Assembly (NCBI GenBank): GCA_050953005.1
Contig: JBMNLV010000006.1
Span: forward strand, 1-64,000
Direction: 5' to 3'
Length of the DNA: 64,000 nt
Source: UBA6115 sp050953005
GTDB lineage: Bacteria; Bacillota; Clostridia; Christensenellales; Aristaeellaceae
The translations under genes and the position numbers were made by a program. The notes below the pieces were generated by a model that saw only the letters and a list, made by a program, of their open reading frames with translations, ran no database searches and had not been told where the DNA came from. Of this stretch, positions 42,313 to 52,500 are shown in pieces. Position 1 is the first letter of the stretch; each line of letters starts with the position of its first letter.

Positions 42313-43018
42313 GCTCACCCTCCAGCTCCAGGAAGACCTCCTCCAGGGAGTCCTGCCCGCGCACCGCTTCCATGGTGCCCTCCACGACCAGTTTGCCCTT
42401 GCGGATGATGGCTACCTTGTCACACAGCTTCTCGGCCACCTCCAGCACATGGATGGAAAAAAACACCGCAGCGCCCCGATCACACAGCGCGCGCATCTTT
42501 TGCTTGAGCAGGAAGGATGCCTTGGGGTCCAGACCTGTAAAGGGTTCATCCATCACCAGCAGGCGCGGCTGATGCATCAGGGCGGAGATGACGGCAAGCT
42601 TTTGCTTCATGCCATGTGAATAGGTGCTGATGGGCTGGGCCAGGTCATCCCGCAGCTCAAATTCCTGGCTCAGCCGCTCAATTTGTTCCTCGCGCTGCTG
42701 GCGGCTGAGGCCGAAGATATCAGCGATGAAGTTTAAATATTTGATGCCGCTTAGAAACTCATATAAATCCGGGTTGTCCGGCAGGTAGGCGGTGCGTTTT
42801 TTGCATTCCAGCGGGTGTTCCTTAATGGACAGGCCATCGATATGGATCTCTCCTGCGTCAAATTGCAGCAGGCCGCAGCAGGCTTTGATGGCTGTGGTCT
42901 TGCCCGCGCCGTTATGGCCGATAAAGCCATGGATTTCGCCCGGTTTGATGTGCAGGGACAAATCGTCAACGGCCAGTTTGTCGCCATATGTCTTGCGCAG
43001 GTGTTTTATCTTGAGCAT
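42305..43018 (-). CDS. ABC transporter ATP-binding protein (exporter type)
   Basis: 237 residues of the CcmA/ABC-2 group. Walker A GHNGAGKTTAIKACCGLL, Q-loop region AYLPDNPDLYEFLSGIKYL, signature YSHGMKQKLAVISALM (here SHGMKQK in place of SGGQ), Walker B LLVMDEPFTGLDP, H-loop FFSIHVLEVAEKLC. With the downstream permease it makes an export ABC system. It begins a two-gene leftward unit behind GGAGGGCATC. Confidence 0.94.
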   Translation of the reverse strand: MLKIKHLRKTYGDKLAVDDLSLHIKPGEIHGFIGHNGAGKTTAIKACCGLLQFDAGEIHIDGLSIKEHPLECKKRTAYLPDNPDLYEFLSGIKYLNFIADIFGLSRQQREEQIERLSQEFELRDDLAQPISTYSHGMKQKLAVISALMHQPRLLVMDEPFTGLDPKASFLLKQKMRALCDRGAAVFFSIHVLEVAEKLCDKVAIIRKGKLVVEGTMEAVRGQDSLEEVFLELEGEHD

Positions 43019-43050
43019 GATGCCCTCCGTTTGATTTCTATTTTAATTTT

Positions 43051-43059
43051 ATTATAGCA
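43051..43059 (-). promoter_or_regulatory. Extended -10 promoter of the ABC-2 transporter unit
   Basis: TGCTATAAT on the minus strand (43059-43051), a TGn-extended consensus -10 box; the -35 region is weak. Confidence 0.55.
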
Positions 43060-43127
43060 TAGGGCGAGCGGCGCGAACCAGGTGGATAGCGTCAGGAGAC
43101 AGGCGAATGGGACGGATTTAGCCTTGG

Positions 43128-43145
43128 CGGGACGTTAATGTCCCG
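43128..43145. promoter_or_regulatory. 18 bp palindrome in the divergent region before the hydrogenase operon
   Basis: CGGGACGTTAATGTCCCG; all but one pair of positions is symmetrical. It lies about 40 bases upstream of the hydrogenase operon -10 box and about 70 bases from the divergent one, a good place for an operator. It is not the TTGTTAA-type Rex site. Confidence 0.4.
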
Positions 43146-43183
43146 ACAACTTGTTCCCCTGTCTATTATTTATTGAAGGATTC

Positions 43184-43192
43184 TGCTATAAT
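43184..43192 (+). promoter_or_regulatory. Extended -10 promoter of the hydrogenase operon
   Basis: TGCTATAAT with no good -35 box. The same extended -10 sequence is used by the divergent ABC unit. Transcription would start near 43199, which excludes in-frame starts before that and favours the ATG at 43254. Confidence 0.6.
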
Positions 43193-43253
43193 CAGCGAAG
43201 TTTGGGCATACGTGCCCGGCAATTCCCCGATCGTCATTGAAGAAAGGCCAGCC

Positions 43254-43724
43254 ATGACCGCAAACACACTTCCCATGCCAGGTGCCCAGTTTTCCGCCGA
43301 TGAATCCGGCGTATCCCCGGAGAAGCGTCAGTCCGGCGCCATGCGTCTGCTAGAGGTAGCGCGCGTACTGGACGCGGTGGTGATCACAGGCCATGAAAGC
43401 CTCGGCATCACCGTGGAGTCTGCCTGTTGTTCAGACCTGATGAGCGATGTGCTGGCTTTTGTCCATGAAGGCGCCGTCATCCTGACAGGCATTGCCAACG
43501 CGCATGTCATCCGCACGGCGCAAATGCTGGACCTCAAATGCATCGTATTCGTGCGCGGCAAGACACCGCCTGAGGATGTGGTTGCGCTCGCGAAGGAACT
43601 GGGCATTGTGCTCATGAGCGTCAACAAGACCATGTTTACCAGCGCGGGCTTGCTTTATGGCGCCGGCATGCGGGGAACGCCCATGAAATGGGCCTCCCGG
43701 GAAGGTGCGGAGCAGGTGCTGTGA
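43254..43724 (+). CDS. DRTGG-domain protein, first gene of the hydrogenase operon
   Basis: 156 residues from the ATG behind GAAAGG. A DRTGG domain fills residues about 25-130 (DAVVITGHESLGITVESACC, AVILTGIANAHVIRTAQMLD, CIVFVRGKTPPEDVVALAKE). These small domains are found with CBS domains and in clostridial hydrogenase operons; their ligand is not established. The protein has no other domain. The next gene overlaps by four bases. A second DRTGG gene occurs at 45447-45794 in the same operon. Confidence 0.85.
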   Translation: MTANTLPMPGAQFSADESGVSPEKRQSGAMRLLEVARVLDAVVITGHESLGITVESACCSDLMSDVLAFVHEGAVILTGIANAHVIRTAQMLDLKCIVFVRGKTPPEDVVALAKELGIVLMSVNKTMFTSAGLLYGAGMRGTPMKWASREGAEQVL

Positions 43725-44137
43725 TCCATTCCGTTTACCCGGTTGAGCGTGGCGCCTATGAAAATGCGGGCCAATCCTCCGCTGACATCAAAAGGCAGCT
43801 TAAGCAGCTGGGGGTAGACAGCACGGTCATCCGCAGGGTGGCGATTGCTTCCTATGAGGCGGAGATGAATCTGATTATTCACAGCCTGGGCGGCGCGATT
43901 GAGCTGGATATTGACGGCAGTTGGATTGTGCTTCAAGTGTACGACCGTGGCCCCGGCATCCCGGATGTTGAGTTGGCCAAGCAGGAAGGTTATTCTACCG
44001 CCGGGGAGGATGCGCGTGGTTTGGGCTTCGGCGCCGGGATGGGACTGCCCAATATGATGCGCAATACCGACGATTTTCTGATTGCCAGCCAGGTAGGCGT
44101 CGGCACGTTGATGGTCATGAAATTTCATCTGCAGTAA
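43721..44137 (+). CDS. Stand-alone HATPase protein (anti-sigma-factor/RsbW-like kinase)
   Basis: 138 residues of GHKL ATPase fold and nothing else. N box in YEAEMNLIIHSLGG, G1 in VLQVYDRGPGIPDVE, and a glycine-rich lid GLGFGAGMGLPNMMRN. Its size and order match RsbW/SpoIIAB-type serine kinases, which bind sigma factors or phosphorylate STAS partners. It has no HisKA domain. The GTG start overlaps the DRTGG gene by four bases. In this operon it probably takes the hydrogenase-linked redox signal to a regulator, a job inferred from context. Confidence 0.88.
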   Translation: MIHSVYPVERGAYENAGQSSADIKRQLKQLGVDSTVIRRVAIASYEAEMNLIIHSLGGAIELDIDGSWIVLQVYDRGPGIPDVELAKQEGYSTAGEDARGLGFGAGMGLPNMMRNTDDFLIASQVGVGTLMVMKFHLQ

Positions 44138-44146
44138 AGGAGAGCG

Positions 44147-45436
44147 ATGGACAGTTTTTATTCCGTTCGCCTGGTTGAGGACAAGTGCCGCGGTTGCACC
44201 GCTTGTCTCAAGCGCTGCCCGGTGGAGGCGATTCGCGTGTATGACGGAAAGGCGCACATCCTGCATGAACGTTGTATTGACTGCGGCGAATGCATCCGCA
44301 CTTGCACCTCCCATGCCAAGATCGCGCTGACAGACAACCTGTCGGACATCCATCGTTTCGCTTTTCCGGTCGCCTTGCCGGCGCCCACCCTGTACGGGCA
44401 GTTTCGCAACAGCACCATGCCCGGCGAAGTGCGCGCAGCGCTTTTGAGAATGGGTTTTTCGATGGTCTTTGATGTGGCGCGCGGCGCGGATCTATTGACC
44501 AAGGCGGTGAAAGCCCAACTGGATTTGGCGGACCGTCCCCGGCCGATGATATCCTCAGCCTGCCCGGCAGTTACTCGCTTGATACAAACACGCTTCCCCT
44601 CGCTGCTTGACAACTTGATTCCCCTGCGCCAGCCCATGGAGGTCGCGGCGCAGATGGCGCGCCGACAAGCTGCACAGGAATACGGCGCGTGTCCGGAGGA
44701 TATCGGTATTTTCTTTATTACCCCCTGCCCTGCCAAGATGACAGCCATCCGTAAACCCCTGGGGCATGAGACCTCCCAGGTGGATGGCGCAGTATCGATG
44801 ATGGAGGTTTTCAGCCATATAAAGCCCCTGTTGGGCAATTGTCCGCCGGACACAGGCCCTTCGCCGTTTTCGCGCGAAGGCTTGTGCTGGGCTGCTTCCG
44901 GCGGGGAAATTGCTGCCGTGGGGCCGCACAACAGCATCAGCGTGGATGGCATTGACCAAGTCATCCAGGTGCTGGAGGAGGTGGAAAACCGCAGCATTGA
45001 CGGGCTGGATTATATTGAGGCGCTGGCTTGTCCCGGGGGATGTATCGGAGGGCCGCTGGTGTATGAAAATGCCTATCTTGCCCGCAACACCCTCGAGCAG
45101 ATCCGGGCTGCCTTGCCGGAATCCCCCGGGATCGCCCCGGCTGAGCAATTGCCCGCGGAAGCCGTGTATTTCGATCAGCCCCTCCAGGCCAATGACAGCA
45201 TGAAGCTGCATGAGAGCATCCAGGGGGCTATGGAGCGCCTGGAAGAGATCAACCGCCTGGTCGAGCGGCTGCCGGGATATGATTGCGGCTCCTGCGGCTC
45301 GCCTACCTGCCGCTCCTTTGCGGAGGACATTGTGCGCGGCTTGTTCAATGAAACTGATTGTATCTATGTGCTCAAAGACACCCTCAAGGGCCTGGCTCAG
45401 ACCATGGTGGACCTGGCCAAGACCCGGCGGGAGTAA
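44147..45436 (+). CDS. Sensor-type [FeFe]-hydrogenase-like protein (HydS/HfsB, group D-like)
   Basis: 429 residues. Two N-terminal [4Fe-4S] sites (CRGCTACLKRCP, CIDCGECIRTC) precede a shortened hydrogenase H-domain, and a C-terminal Fe-S (Fes) domain follows (YDCGSCGSPTCRSFAED). The three H-cluster motifs can be found: SSACPAV, where the proton-shuttle Cys is Ala but the cluster Cys is kept; TPCPAKM, which lacks the later Glu of the active enzyme; and ACPGGCIGG, lacking GGGQP. All four cluster-ligand Cys positions remain. Such proteins are thought to sense H2 or redox state rather than turn over H2 fast. It sits between the HATPase and DRTGG genes. Confidence 0.88.
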   Translation: MDSFYSVRLVEDKCRGCTACLKRCPVEAIRVYDGKAHILHERCIDCGECIRTCTSHAKIALTDNLSDIHRFAFPVALPAPTLYGQFRNSTMPGEVRAALLRMGFSMVFDVARGADLLTKAVKAQLDLADRPRPMISSACPAVTRLIQTRFPSLLDNLIPLRQPMEVAAQMARRQAAQEYGACPEDIGIFFITPCPAKMTAIRKPLGHETSQVDGAVSMMEVFSHIKPLLGNCPPDTGPSPFSREGLCWAASGGEIAAVGPHNSISVDGIDQVIQVLEEVENRSIDGLDYIEALACPGGCIGGPLVYENAYLARNTLEQIRAALPESPGIAPAEQLPAEAVYFDQPLQANDSMKLHESIQGAMERLEEINRLVERLPGYDCGSCGSPTCRSFAEDIVRGLFNETDCIYVLKDTLKGLAQTMVDLAKTRRE

Positions 45437-45446
45437 AGGAGGGCGG

Positions 45447-45794
45447 ATGAAACTTTGTCAACTGGCCGATTTGCTTGAGGCTCGAACGCTTTGCCCCGGG
45501 ACACCCGGGCGGGATGCGCAGTGCGGTTATGTATGCGATCTGCTCAGCTGGGTCATGGCCCGCGGACAGCCCGGGATGGCATGGATCACGGTGCAGACGC
45601 ACCTGAACGTCATCGCTGTTGCCGCTTTGCATGAGATGGCCTGCGTGATTCTGCCCGACGGCCTTTCAATGGAACAGGCGGTACTGGACAAGGCGGGGGA
45701 GGAGGGAGTCGCTGTGCTGTCCTCGCCACACCCCGCTTATGAAGTGTGCGGTAGGCTGTATACCGCCGGGTTAATGGCCTCCCCGGAAGGTTGA
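45447..45794 (+). CDS. Second DRTGG-domain protein
   Basis: 115 residues. The domain runs almost full length: SWVMARGQPGMAWITVQTHL, NVIAVAALHEMACVILPDGL, EGVAVLSSPHPAYEVCGRLY. It is shorter than the first DRTGG protein (43254-43724) and differs strongly in sequence, so the two may form a heteromer or bind different partners. It has an AAAGGAGG ribosome site and is followed at once by the PHP gene. Confidence 0.8.
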   Translation: MKLCQLADLLEARTLCPGTPGRDAQCGYVCDLLSWVMARGQPGMAWITVQTHLNVIAVAALHEMACVILPDGLSMEQAVLDKAGEEGVAVLSSPHPAYEVCGRLYTAGLMASPEG

Positions 45795-45797
45795 GCC

Positions 45798-46481
45798 TTG
45801 TATTTCTACGACCTTCATGTCCACTCCTGCCTGTCCCCCTGTGCGGACGATGACATGTCCCCGGCGAACATCTGCGCCATGGCAAGGCTCAAAGGCCTGG
45901 ATATCATCTCGCTGACGGACCACAATACAGCCGGCAACCTGGAGTCCTGCATGGAGGCCGCGGCAAGGGAGGGGCTGCTGTTTGTCCCCGGTATGGAGCT
46001 GTGTACCCGCGAGGAGGTTCACCTGCTGGCTTATTTTCCGGATCTGACCGGCGCGCTGGCGGCGGGGAAGGTCATCAGGACCCTGCTGCCCGGGATACCC
46101 AACCGTCCGGAGCGTTTCGGCCGGCAGTTGCTCATGGACAGCCGTGACCTAGTGCTGGGCGAGGAGGATGCCTTGCTGATCGGCGCGCTGGACCTTGGGC
46201 TGGAGCAGGCCTGCGATCTGGTACGGAATCACGGCGGGGTACCGGTGCCTGCGCACATCCATCGTGGTCATGGCCTGGTACGGGTGCTGGGCTTTGTCCC
46301 GCCGGATGCCGGATTCCATACGGTAGAAACTGCCCCGGGGGAGGCCCTGCCCAGCGGCTGCCGGGCCATTCATTCATCCGATGCCCATCAGCTGGGCATG
46401 ATCTCAGAGCCGCTTTACAAACTGCCGTCCGGGAAAGACATTGCCAGCTTGCTGCGTTTTATGGCCTTGCCGGCAAATTGA
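45798..46481 (+). CDS. PHP-domain phosphoesterase
   Basis: 227 residues from a TTG start. All PHP metal motifs are visible: HVH in YDLHVHSCLSPCADDD, LTDHNTAGN, Glu in PGMELCTREEVHLLAYF, HIHRGHG and HSSDAHQLG. The family uses two or three metals to cleave phosphoesters. In hydrogenase operons of anaerobes such PHP proteins go with sensor hydrogenases and HATPase kinases, so it may reverse a protein phosphorylation made by the HATPase proteins. That role is inferred. Confidence 0.88.
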   Translation: MYFYDLHVHSCLSPCADDDMSPANICAMARLKGLDIISLTDHNTAGNLESCMEAAAREGLLFVPGMELCTREEVHLLAYFPDLTGALAAGKVIRTLLPGIPNRPERFGRQLLMDSRDLVLGEEDALLIGALDLGLEQACDLVRNHGGVPVPAHIHRGHGLVRVLGFVPPDAGFHTVETAPGEALPSGCRAIHSSDAHQLGMISEPLYKLPSGKDIASLLRFMALPAN

Positions 46482-46517
46482 TTGGACCATACTTACTTTA
46501 AGGAGGGAAACCACACA

Positions 46518-46991
46518 ATGACAGACAAAAAGGCGCAACAAATGGAACAGCTCCGCCAGGTCATCAGGGAGCACAAAGACACTCCGGGCCCGTTGATGCC
46601 GGTGATGCAAGCCGCGCAGGATATCTTCGGTTATCTGCCCGAGGATGTCCAGATTGAGATCGCTGAAGGCCTTGGCGTGACCTTGAGCGATGTGTATGGC
46701 GTGGCTACCTTCTATTCACAGTTTGCGCTGGAGCCCAAGGGCGAACATGTCATTAGCGTATGCATGGGCACTGCCTGCTATGTCAAGGGTGCCCAGGCGG
46801 TACTGGACAAGCTGGCCGATTCACTGGGTATCCAGCCCGGCGGCACCACCAAGGACGGCAAGTTCACCCTGCTGGCTACACGCTGCCTGGGCGCTTGCGG
46901 CCTGGCGCCGGTGCTGACGGTTGATGATGAGGTTCACGGCCGTGTAACACCGGAAAGCATCCCCGCCATCCTGGCCATTTACGAAGGCTGA
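46518..46991 (+). CDS. hndA: NAD(P)-linked hydrogenase subunit HndA (NuoE-like, [2Fe-2S])
   Basis: 157 residues, NuoE fold with a thioredoxin-like [2Fe-2S] domain. Ligands are in CMGTACYVKGA and TRCLGACGLAP; the helical N-terminal part has MQAAQDIFGYLPEDVQIEI and GVATFYSQFALEPKG. It passes electrons between the NAD(P)-binding HndC and other subunits of the bifurcating-type enzyme. The ATG at 46518 follows AGGAGGG; an upstream in-frame ATG at 46482 has no ribosome site. It shares one base with the next gene. Confidence 0.94.
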   Translation: MTDKKAQQMEQLRQVIREHKDTPGPLMPVMQAAQDIFGYLPEDVQIEIAEGLGVTLSDVYGVATFYSQFALEPKGEHVISVCMGTACYVKGAQAVLDKLADSLGIQPGGTTKDGKFTLLATRCLGACGLAPVLTVDDEVHGRVTPESIPAILAIYEG

Positions 46992-47542
46992 TGCGGGAAA
47001 TCTCTTTGCATCTGCTGGACCTGGTGCAAAACAGCGTCACAGCCGGCGCCCGTTTGATCGAGGTATCCCTTGTGCGGGAAACCGGCGGATTGCTGAAGAT
47101 GGTCATCCTGGATGATGGCCGGGGCATGGACAAGGCTACATTGGAGGCGGCTCTCAGCCCCTTCGGGACCAGCAGGACCACCCGCAAGCTGGGCTTTGGC
47201 ATCCCGCTGACACGGGAGCAGGCTTTAAGGACCGGAGGTAGCCTGACGCTGGAGAGCACGCCCGGAAAAGGTACCCGGCTGGAAGCGGTATTCGATACCA
47301 CCCACATTGATTGCCCGCCTCTGGGCAGCCTGGCGGATACGTTGGCCGGTCTGGTGCTGGCCAACCCTGACACACCGGACTTCAGCCTGTGCCTGGCATC
47401 CGACCGTGGGCAGGAGGAGCTGGATACTCGCCTGCTGAAACAAACCCTGGATCCCGTGCCCGTCAACACCCCCGAGGTGGCCCTGTGGCTGCGGGGAAAG
47501 CTTGAGGAAATAACAGAAAACTGTTTTGGAGGAATTGCCTGA
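46991..47542 (+). CDS. Second stand-alone HATPase protein of the hydrogenase operon
   Basis: 183 residues. GHKL ATPase core with N box LLDLVQNSVTAGARLIEV, G1 in VILDDGRGMDKATLEA, and KLGFGIPLTREQALRTGG with the last motif LTLESTPGKGTRL. The C-terminal 70 residues are a small extra domain. No phospho-acceptor His domain is present. Similar genes lie between hndA and hndB in many clostridial clusters, where they are called histidine kinase-like, with unknown partner. The start overlaps hndA by one base (TGATG) and the stop overlaps hndB. Confidence 0.88.
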   Translation: MREISLHLLDLVQNSVTAGARLIEVSLVRETGGLLKMVILDDGRGMDKATLEAALSPFGTSRTTRKLGFGIPLTREQALRTGGSLTLESTPGKGTRLEAVFDTTHIDCPPLGSLADTLAGLVLANPDTPDFSLCLASDRGQEELDTRLLKQTLDPVPVNTPEVALWLRGKLEEITENCFGGIA

Positions 47543-47932
47543 TGAAATCTCTCAGTGAGCTTGAACAAATCCGCCAGCGGACCCTGGACCGCCTCAACCA
47601 GCGCCGGGAGGACAGGAGCGACGAGGTGCGCGTCGTAGTGGGCATGGGCTACCTGCGGCATCGCGGCGGGCGCCCGGCCGGTCATGATGGCCTTCATGAC
47701 CGAATGCGCGCTAAGGAAACTCAGCCATGTGACCGTGTCCCAGACCGGATGCATCGGGATGTGCCGCTTTGAGCCCATGGCGGATGTCTTTATCCCCGGA
47801 CAGGAAAAGGTTACTTATGTAAACCTGGATGAGGACAAGGCCCGGCGCATTGTGACCGACCATATCGTCAACGGGAACCCGGTGACCGAATATATTATCA
47901 CCAGTCAGCTTGGCAGCGCGGGGAAGGAGTAA
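47542..47932 (+). pseudogene. hndB: HndB-like [2Fe-2S] ferredoxin subunit, interrupted by a 1 bp frameshift
   Basis: The first 35 codons (MKSLSELEQIRQRTLDRLNQ... VRVVVGMG) run in the start frame. The matching continuation (ATCGIAAGARPVMMAFMTEC, then VSQTGCIGMCRFEPMADVFI) is in the +1 frame from about 47648 to the stop at 47932. Removing one G from GGG at 47646-47648 gives an intact protein of 129 residues with all expected [2Fe-2S] cysteines. As written, translation ends at 47772 with scrambled sequence. It is one of the four enzyme subunits, so either the strain has lost a normal hydrogenase, a recoding event is used, or this is a sequencing or assembly error. The last seems most likely, because every neighbour is intact. 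Confidence 0.85.
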
Positions 47933-47937
47933 GCTCA

Positions 47938-49731
<1,794 letters not shown>

Positions 49732-49744
49732 TTTGGAGGGCAAC

Positions 49745-51517
49745 ATGAGCAAGATGATTTCATTGACCATCGATGGTATCAAGGTCGAGGTGGAGCAGGG
49801 CGCTACTGTGCTGGACGCGGCGCGCAAAGCCAACATCCGTATCCCGACCTTGTGTTTTCTTGAAGAAATTAACGAGATTGGCGCCTGCCGCATGTGCGTT
49901 GTCGAGACTGGCGCGCGTACCCTGCAGGCTGCCTGTGTGCTGCCGGCTACCCAGGGGATGGAAGTCAAGACCAACACCCGCCGTGTGCGCCACGCGCGCA
50001 AAACTGTGCTGGAGCTGATTTTGTCCAACCACGACAAAAAGTGCCTCTCCTGCGTGCGCAGCCAGAACTGTGAGCTGCAGCGCCTGGCATTGGAATTGGA
50101 GGTTACCGACGAGTACGCCTTTGCCGGTGAGCGCACAGAGTACCTGGTGGATGATGTTTCTCCTTCCATCGTGCGTGACAACAACAAGTGCATCCTCTGC
50201 CGGCGCTGCGTGTCCACCTGCCATAAAATTCAGTCTGTAGGCGTGATCGGGCCTGTCGGACGCGGCTTTAAAACCAGTATCGAATCCCCGTTCAAGCTTC
50301 CCTTGTCCGATACCGCCTGCATCGGCTGCGGTCAGTGTATTGCCTCCTGCCCTGTGGGCGCTCTGCGCGAAAAGGAAGAGTCCCCCATGGTCTGGCGCAT
50401 GATTCACGATCCCCACAAGCATGTCGTGGTACAAACCGCGCCTGCAGTACGCGCTGCGCTGGGGGAGGAATTCGGCCTGCCCATGGGCACTAACGTTACC
50501 GGGAAGATGGTGGCGGCGCTGCGCCGGCTTGGTTTTGACCAGGTATTTGATACTGATTTTGCGGCTGATCTGACCATCATGGAGGAAGCGACCGAGCTGG
50601 TTGGCCGCATCCAGAACAAGGGCGTGCTGCCCATGATCACCTCCTGTTCCCCGGGATGGATCAACTACTGTGAGACATTCTTTCCCGAGTTCATCCCCAA
50701 CCTGTCCTCGTGCAAGTCGCCCCATGAGATGATGGGGGCGCTTATCAAGAGCTATTATTCGGAGAAGACCGGCATTCCTGCGCGCAACCTGGCAGTTGTA
50801 TCCGTTATGCCCTGCACAGCCAAAAAGATTGAGGCCGACCGTGATCAGCTTTCCGCCATGGGGGTGCCAGATGTGGATGCGGTCATTACCACGCGTGAAT
50901 TGGCGCGTATGATCAAGTCCAACGGCATTGATTTTTTGAGCCTGCCTGATGAGCAGTTTGACAGTCTGATGGGCGAAAGCACCGGCGCTGGCACCATTTT
51001 TGGCGCGACCGGGGGCGTGATGGAAGCGGCGCTGAGAACTGCCTATGAGACCATTACCGGAAAGACGCTGGATACGCTTGAGTTTGATATGGTTCGCGGC
51101 CTGGAGGGCGTCAAGGAGGCCAATATTCCCATTGGTGACTTTACCTTGCGCGTGGCGGTCGCCCATGGCACTGACAATGCGAAACGTCTCCTGGACAGCA
51201 TCAAGCGCGGCGAGAAGCAATATGATTTTATCGAGATCATGGGCTGCCGCGGCGGTTGCGTTGATGGCGGTGGCCAGCCCTTTGTGTCGGCTGAAGGCCG
51301 TCTGCGCGCGGATCCGCGCAAGATACGCGCCCGGGCGCTTTACCAGGCGGATGCAAAGATGCCGCTGCGCAAGAGTCATGAAAACCCGGGCATACAGCGC
51401 CTGTACAGCGAATTCCTTGAAAAGCCCAACAGCCGCAAGGCGCATCATCTGCTGCATACCCACTACGCGCCCCAGAAGAAATACCGCCATGAGACCGGCG
51501 AAGAAACGGCTGTATAG
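49745..51517 (+). CDS. hndD: [FeFe]-hydrogenase catalytic subunit HndD
   Basis: 590 residues. N-terminal [2Fe-2S] domain (GACRMCVVE), the His-Cys cluster region (NHDKKCLSCVRSQNC), two [4Fe-4S] sites (CILCRRCVSTC, CIGCGQCIASCP), then the H-domain with L1 TSCSPGW, L2 SVMPCTAKKIE and L3 MGCRGGCVDGGGQP, and the small-subunit-like end (LYSEFLEKPNSRKAHHLLH). It makes or uses H2 at the H-cluster. L1 has Cys-Ser where many enzymes have Cys-Cys. No HydEFG maturation genes are in the window. The ATG at 49745 follows GGAGGG. Confidence 0.97.
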   Translation: MSKMISLTIDGIKVEVEQGATVLDAARKANIRIPTLCFLEEINEIGACRMCVVETGARTLQAACVLPATQGMEVKTNTRRVRHARKTVLELILSNHDKKCLSCVRSQNCELQRLALELEVTDEYAFAGERTEYLVDDVSPSIVRDNNKCILCRRCVSTCHKIQSVGVIGPVGRGFKTSIESPFKLPLSDTACIGCGQCIASCPVGALREKEESPMVWRMIHDPHKHVVVQTAPAVRAALGEEFGLPMGTNVTGKMVAALRRLGFDQVFDTDFAADLTIMEEATELVGRIQNKGVLPMITSCSPGWINYCETFFPEFIPNLSSCKSPHEMMGALIKSYYSEKTGIPARNLAVVSVMPCTAKKIEADRDQLSAMGVPDVDAVITTRELARMIKSNGIDFLSLPDEQFDSLMGESTGAGTIFGATGGVMEAALRTAYETITGKTLDTLEFDMVRGLEGVKEANIPIGDFTLRVAVAHGTDNAKRLLDSIKRGEKQYDFIEIMGCRGGCVDGGGQPFVSAEGRLRADPRKIRARALYQADAKMPLRKSHENPGIQRLYSEFLEKPNSRKAHHLLHTHYAPQKKYRHETGEETAV

Positions 51518-51555
51518 ACAGGGCGCCAGAGGTTCTTGAGGGAAGGGGAAACATC

Positions 51556-52500
51556 ATGAAAAAAACATTCAGCCTGGTTATAGCGTTGCTGTTGCTGCTT
51601 GCCGTTCTGCCCGGCTGGTCTGAAACACAGGCGGCTCCGCTGCGCGTTGGCGCGCTCAAGGGGCCTACTTCTATGGGACTTGTCAAGCTGATGGAGGACG
51701 CGAAGGACACAGCGGACTATACATTTACCCTGGCAGCCAGCCCGGATGCCCTGGTACCGGGCCTTGTGCGCGGCGAGTTGGACATAGCCTGCCTGCCGGT
51801 CAATCTGGCGGCCATTCTGTATGCCAATACCCAGGGGGCTGTGCGCGTTGTCAATATTAACACCCTGGGCGTCCTGTACATTGTTGAGCAGGGGGAGAGC
51901 GTCCGGCGGACCGCTGACCTTGCCGGCCGCACTGTGTATGCCAGCGGCAAGGCTTCCACGCCCGAATACGTGCTCAACCATCTGCTGAAGCAGGCAGGCC
52001 TTGAGGACGTCACGATTGAGTGGAAGGCTGAGCATGCCGAAGCCCTGGCGGCGCTGCTGGCGGATTCCACGGGCCTGGCGATGCTGCCTCAGCCCTTTGT
52101 GACAGTGGCTCAAACCAAAAATCCCGGTATCCGCATCGCGCTGGATTTGAACGCTGAATGGGAGGCCCTGGGTGCCGGTACGCTGATCACCGGCGTGACT
52201 GTGGCGCGGGCTGAGCTTATCAACGCATATCCCGGGCGCCTGGCCGGTTTCCTGGCGGATTATGAAGCTTCTGCCGCCTTTGTGTCACAGAACATATCGG
52301 AGGCAGCCAGGCTGATTGGCGGTTTCGACATCATCAACGAGCAGGTTGCGCAAAAGGCACTGCCCTACTGCGGCATCACCTTTATCAGCGGTGAGGACAT
52401 GGTCCGCCGATTAGAATCCTTCTATCAGATGCTTTTTGAGCAGAACCCCGCTTCAACCGGCGGATCGCTGCCTGACGATGCCTTCTATTACCTACCCTAA
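51556..52500 (+). CDS. ABC substrate-binding protein, NMT1/SsuA-like
   Basis: 314 residues with a signal peptide (LVIALLLLLAVLPGWSETQA) and no lipobox. The mature part matches periplasmic binding proteins of the taurine/nitrate/thiamine-precursor type: LRVGALKGPTSMGLVKLMED, GELDIACLPVNLAAILYANT, ADLAGRTVYASGKASTPEYV. It feeds the permease and ATPase encoded next. The ligand is not clear: sulfonate, nitrate, pyrimidine or tetrapyrrole precursors are all known for the family. It starts 38 bases after hndD behind GGGAAGGGGAAA, with no clear terminator between, so it may be part of the same transcript. Confidence 0.88.
   Translation: MKKTFSLVIALLLLLAVLPGWSETQAAPLRVGALKGPTSMGLVKLMEDAKDTADYTFTLAASPDALVPGLVRGELDIACLPVNLAAILYANTQGAVRVVNINTLGVLYIVEQGESVRRTADLAGRTVYASGKASTPEYVLNHLLKQAGLEDVTIEWKAEHAEALAALLADSTGLAMLPQPFVTVAQTKNPGIRIALDLNAEWEALGAGTLITGVTVARAELINAYPGRLAGFLADYEASAAFVSQNISEAARLIGGFDIINEQVAQKALPYCGITFISGEDMVRRLESFYQMLFEQNPASTGGSLPDDAFYYLP

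Noticed and set aside
43128..43145. Rex (redox regulator) binding site before the hydrogenase operon
   Set aside because: The palindrome here is CGGGAC...GTCCCG and lacks the TTGTTAA/TTAACAA arms of known Rex sites.
49760..51490. A 576-codon open frame on the minus strand opposite hndD
   Set aside because: It mirrors the high-GC third positions of hndD, and no family features are seen.
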